Made by a program: the position numbers and the translations under genes. A stretch of DNA of 64,000 nt, from NCBI GenBank assembly GCA_914767715.1, contig OU612073.1:21080001-21144000 (forward strand), read 5' to 3'. Below the pieces are notes generated by a model. It was not told the DNA's origin. It made no database searches and worked only from the letters and a program-made list of their open reading frames with translations. Positions 61,301-64,000 of the stretch are shown one piece after another (the first letter of the stretch is position 1; each line of letters starts with the position of its first letter). This DNA is from Membranipora membranacea (taxonomy: Eukaryota > Bryozoa > Gymnolaemata > Cheilostomatida > Membraniporidae).

Positions 61301-63958
61301 AGGTACTTAGCTTGTAGAACTGCTCACGTCACTTCTCAGCATAATATTATATCCGTTTTATCCTTCGTAGTCTGATATTCCTATGGTTATGGCTCCACAA
61401 GCACCACCGATGCCACCACCACCTCAGGTGATCGTGTTATCTCAGGCAGGTACGAGCGTACCGGCAGGGCCAGCCGCTGAGCTGGAGGAGATAAGGAGGA
61501 GATCACTGGAACAGGAGAGGAGAAGAGCGAGTCAGGAGAAGGAGAAGGAGAGAGCTGCACAACCTCAGATACTTCTGGTAAAAGTACCTCCAAAGGTAAG
61601 TGTCCAGGGCAGTGCTAGCATACTCCTCAATTTGTAAGTTTTCATAAGGGTTTGTGACTTTATTTGCCATAATACAAAGGCCAATACTAATGCCACATTA
61701 CTTGAAGATAGATGGGGGTGTCCGCCATTAAATTCTCTGAAGGAAAATTAGAGGATTTTTTCTGAAGAAAACTGGGGGATTTATCTCCAACCTGAAAAGG
61801 GTGTAAACATATTCACATTTACAGAATAAATATTCAGTGACTTTGTGTTTAAACCAATACTGTTTAAGGCGAGGGTGTAGATTGTGAAATAATAACAGCT
61901 AGGAAAGTTACCCGCATATATGAAGACTTCACCTCTCAAACTAAGTCTAAGTCGTCATTGCGGAGAGGGTTACCCCTCTAGAGTACAGGTACAGGGACCC
62001 ATGGTACTCAAGCCGCACCCTATACCCTTGCCCGCCGGAGTTCCGGCTACTCTTATTATCGAAGAGGCAGAGGGGGATCTTTTTACTGCATGTGGGGTGT
62101 GCAAACACGCAGTGGACCTCCGGTATTTTTAGTCCTGTTTCGCAAGGACCTGGCTAGGATGAATGGCGTGCCAGTACCAAATCAGAAATGACTGCCGGCG
62201 CCGGGAATCGAACCTGAACCTCACAGATCACAAGTCCGCACCTTTAACCATCAGACCACTCCTGACCTCTCAAACTAAAAATGTAAATCACTTTGATGAG
62301 CTTTAAACCAGCTGTATTCATCAGCAACTAAAACCTTATGAAGATACGGTATATAACTCAAACTTTCACCATTCTGCACAGGGTTGGTAGCTTACATTGA
62401 TGATAGGAAAGGTGGTAGGGCAATGTTAATTATACAGATTCTAACCCGTGTGAGGTGAGCCGTACCATAATGCCGTGACGATACATGTGTGAACCGTGAG
62501 TTATGTTCTCTTATTATAGCAACCAACACCACAAATACGGATGGACCTTCCGCCACCAGCTATCACAGAGCTGGCTGATTCAGACAACAAAGGTACGGAA
62601 ACTAAGATGCCTCGTGTTGAGTCTTCCAAGAAATCTAAGAAAGAGGATGGCATACCCAAGCCCCCTCCTCCTCCTGTTATTGATGGTATGGAGGCTACAT
62701 TAATTCGAGTGAAGAAGAAGGTTAGGAAGAACAAATCAAAGAAAGATGAGGCCGAAGAAGAGGCCAGCCCTGTGATGGAGGTGAAGGCCGATCGTGATGA
62801 TGTGGTCGATATCGCTCCCCTACCTTCATCTGTAAGTATTCTTTATCTATATATTTGACATCACCAACTTTACCCAGAATGCAAATTTCATAACTTTGTG
62901 TTTCCAGAATAAGCAGGACGACCTTATGTATGTATGCATGTATGTAAGATACGTTGTTGGATACTCACTATCCTGCTGAAATTTACATACTGGAATACTG
63001 AGATACTTCAGAAGAATCAAACTAAACATTAATTCATGGCACAGTCTGCATAATTACGTTCAAACTTTACAACATCAAGGTGTGCCGCTAAATCATCTGC
63101 TTGTATTTATTCCAGACCAAACCTCCAGCTGGAAAAGGCCCTGGAAACAGCGCCCTGACCGGCATAAAGTAAGCTATTGTTATCCTCACATTATAATAAT
63201 AATACAAAATAGGTACAATAAGTATGCATATGTATATAAATAATCCAAGTTTCACTGGGTTTATTTATGAGATCTTGCTTGTTCTTAATTTTCTGAGACA
63301 ACCTAACCAACCTTACATAATCAATCTTTTGGCCTGGACTGCGGTAATATAGAAAACAAATCAGTTTAATGTCTTATTGAGTTTTAAATATATATTTTTC
63401 TTTAGTTTTTGCTTTTTTTGTGATACTCGCTCTTATTACAATAGCCATGTACTATTTTGAGCGGTAGAAATAAAGTGGATATCTATTTATGAGCTGGAGA
63501 GTAGTGTGTGAATGGAGATTTCTGCTGTAGATCCCCGCACTTGTTTATTGGCATTTCTAAACTTGTTACCGTAGAGGTCAGAAAAAGTTTGCTGTGTATA
63601 AGCAGTGAATGGGCTCTGGTGACGCGTACCCATTACTTTGTTTTCACACACAGTAAACCACCATTATTTAGAGTTCTGCAGTCCCATACAACCCCTAGCT
63701 ATTTGTGGAATGAAGACTATAGCGGACGCCCTGCACCATCAGCAGACAGCAAACAGAGGATGCTGCGCGATGATCCATTCACACCAGTGGAACTACCTCA
63801 GAGATCCGCCTCACCTGTAAAACTAACTGAAGATGGTAGACAGAAAAAGAAAAGACAATCATCACCAAAGCAATCTGAGGGGACTGGGAGTCGTGCCTCT
63901 CTGATGCAGAAAGCTGCAAGCAAGAACAGCAAGCGTAGCTCTGGCTCATCAAAGGGAG
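58364..63958 (+). CDS. Unrecognised 9-exon gene, 3' end beyond window
   Basis: Exons: 58364-58451, 59072-59229, 59381-59524, 60165-60331, 60648-60726, 61371-61595, 62520-62831, 63116-63168, 63654-63958 (donor GTGAGA, so it continues). Phases 1,0,0,2,0,0,0,2,1 are consistent and give 510 codons. The first ~210 residues look globular: an RLSPVGYDREGTKYFEII stretch, RFCVHGWQDMG, then GWVTPEPASIHARFD and a hydrophobic helix YMLQLALAKYQML. The rest is low-complexity: Pro runs (PPMPPPP), a charged EERRR-type helix near 250-275, Lys-rich clusters and Ser/Lys-rich basic repeats at the end. There is no signal peptide or membrane segment. I do not recognise the family. The N-terminal block may be a conserved domain, and the tail resembles scaffold or cytoskeleton-associated proteins. 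The start is the first ATG in frame. Confidence 0.75.
58781..58972. repeat. 33-bp minisatellite, about 6 units, in intron 1
   Basis: The unit contains GATAGAGATACCCATATAGT followed by GCCCTTATACCCA. Because 33 is a multiple of three, frames stay open on both strands (LYGYLYLGIRA repeats), but it lies inside intron 1 of the unknown gene and is not coding. Confidence 0.92.
61945..62264 (-). mobile_element. tRNA-derived SINE with 14-bp target-site duplication
   Basis: The insertion is bounded by perfect copies of ACCTCTCAAACTAA at 61931-61944 and 62265-62278. Read on the minus strand, the head is tRNA-like: A box TGGTCTGATGGTTAAAGG, an anticodon-like loop CTTGTGA, then B box GGTTCGATTCC. The body includes CCCCACATGCAGTAAAAAGA and ends in CGACTTAGAC without a poly(A) tail. 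It lies in intron 6 of the unknown gene, antisense to it. Confidence 0.88.
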
Positions 63959-64000
63959 GTGAGATAATTAATGCATGATATATTTATTGTAGTGGGTATG

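Noticed and set aside
62190..62264. Functional tRNA gene on the minus strand
   Set aside because: The acceptor stem does not pair, the copy continues into a non-tRNA body, and target duplications flank it, so it is a SINE head.

Overview
The window is nuclear DNA from an animal. Its genes are split by AT-rich introns with GT/AG borders, some polyadenylation signals follow the genes, and it carries a LINE, a tRNA-derived SINE, fold-back elements and many minisatellites. The conserved genes (DJ-1, MIIP, a CHGN-type glycosyltransferase) indicate a metazoan. Divergence from the vertebrate proteins suggests an invertebrate, but the phylum cannot be fixed from this sequence. Exon joins below were made by hand: each join keeps an open frame and matching intron phase, but none is backed by transcript data.

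Region 1 (1-13.9 kb) has no gene I can name. It is built of three tandem, decayed copies of a roughly 1-2 kb minus-strand unit with exon-like pieces. The first copy is split by a ~4.0 kb insertion whose two ends are inverted arrays of one ~16-bp minisatellite, like a fold-back transposon. A 171-bp near-perfect palindrome, a 514-bp fold-back element and several tandem repeats are also present.

Region 2 (13.9-29.0 kb, minus strand) is a 13-exon gene for a 794-residue type II membrane protein. It has two glycosyltransferase-like modules: a GT12/B4GALNT1-like one whose Asp-Asp-Asp triad reads Asp-Ala-Ser, and a GT7/CHGN-like one whose DxD reads Asp-Thr-Ser. Intron 7 holds an apparently intact two-ORF LINE in the same orientation as the gene, ending about 95 bp before exon 8.

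Region 3 (29.0-47.0 kb) is mostly empty, with a few unproven exon candidates and one clear single-exon reading frame at 43.2-43.9 kb. That frame encodes a 229-residue protein made of two tandem copies of one unit.

Region 4 (47.0-64.0 kb) is gene-dense. A 580-bp TA-flanked fold-back element, with a terminal repeat grown into a 30-unit minisatellite, lies just behind DJ-1/PARK7 (4 exons, minus). DJ-1 is head-to-head with a 12-exon MIIP orthologue (plus). A 9-exon gene of unknown function follows on the plus strand and runs out of the window; it carries a 33-bp minisatellite in intron 1 and a SINE with a 14-bp target-site duplication in intron 6. The genes do not form a pathway; the linkage is ordinary animal gene order.
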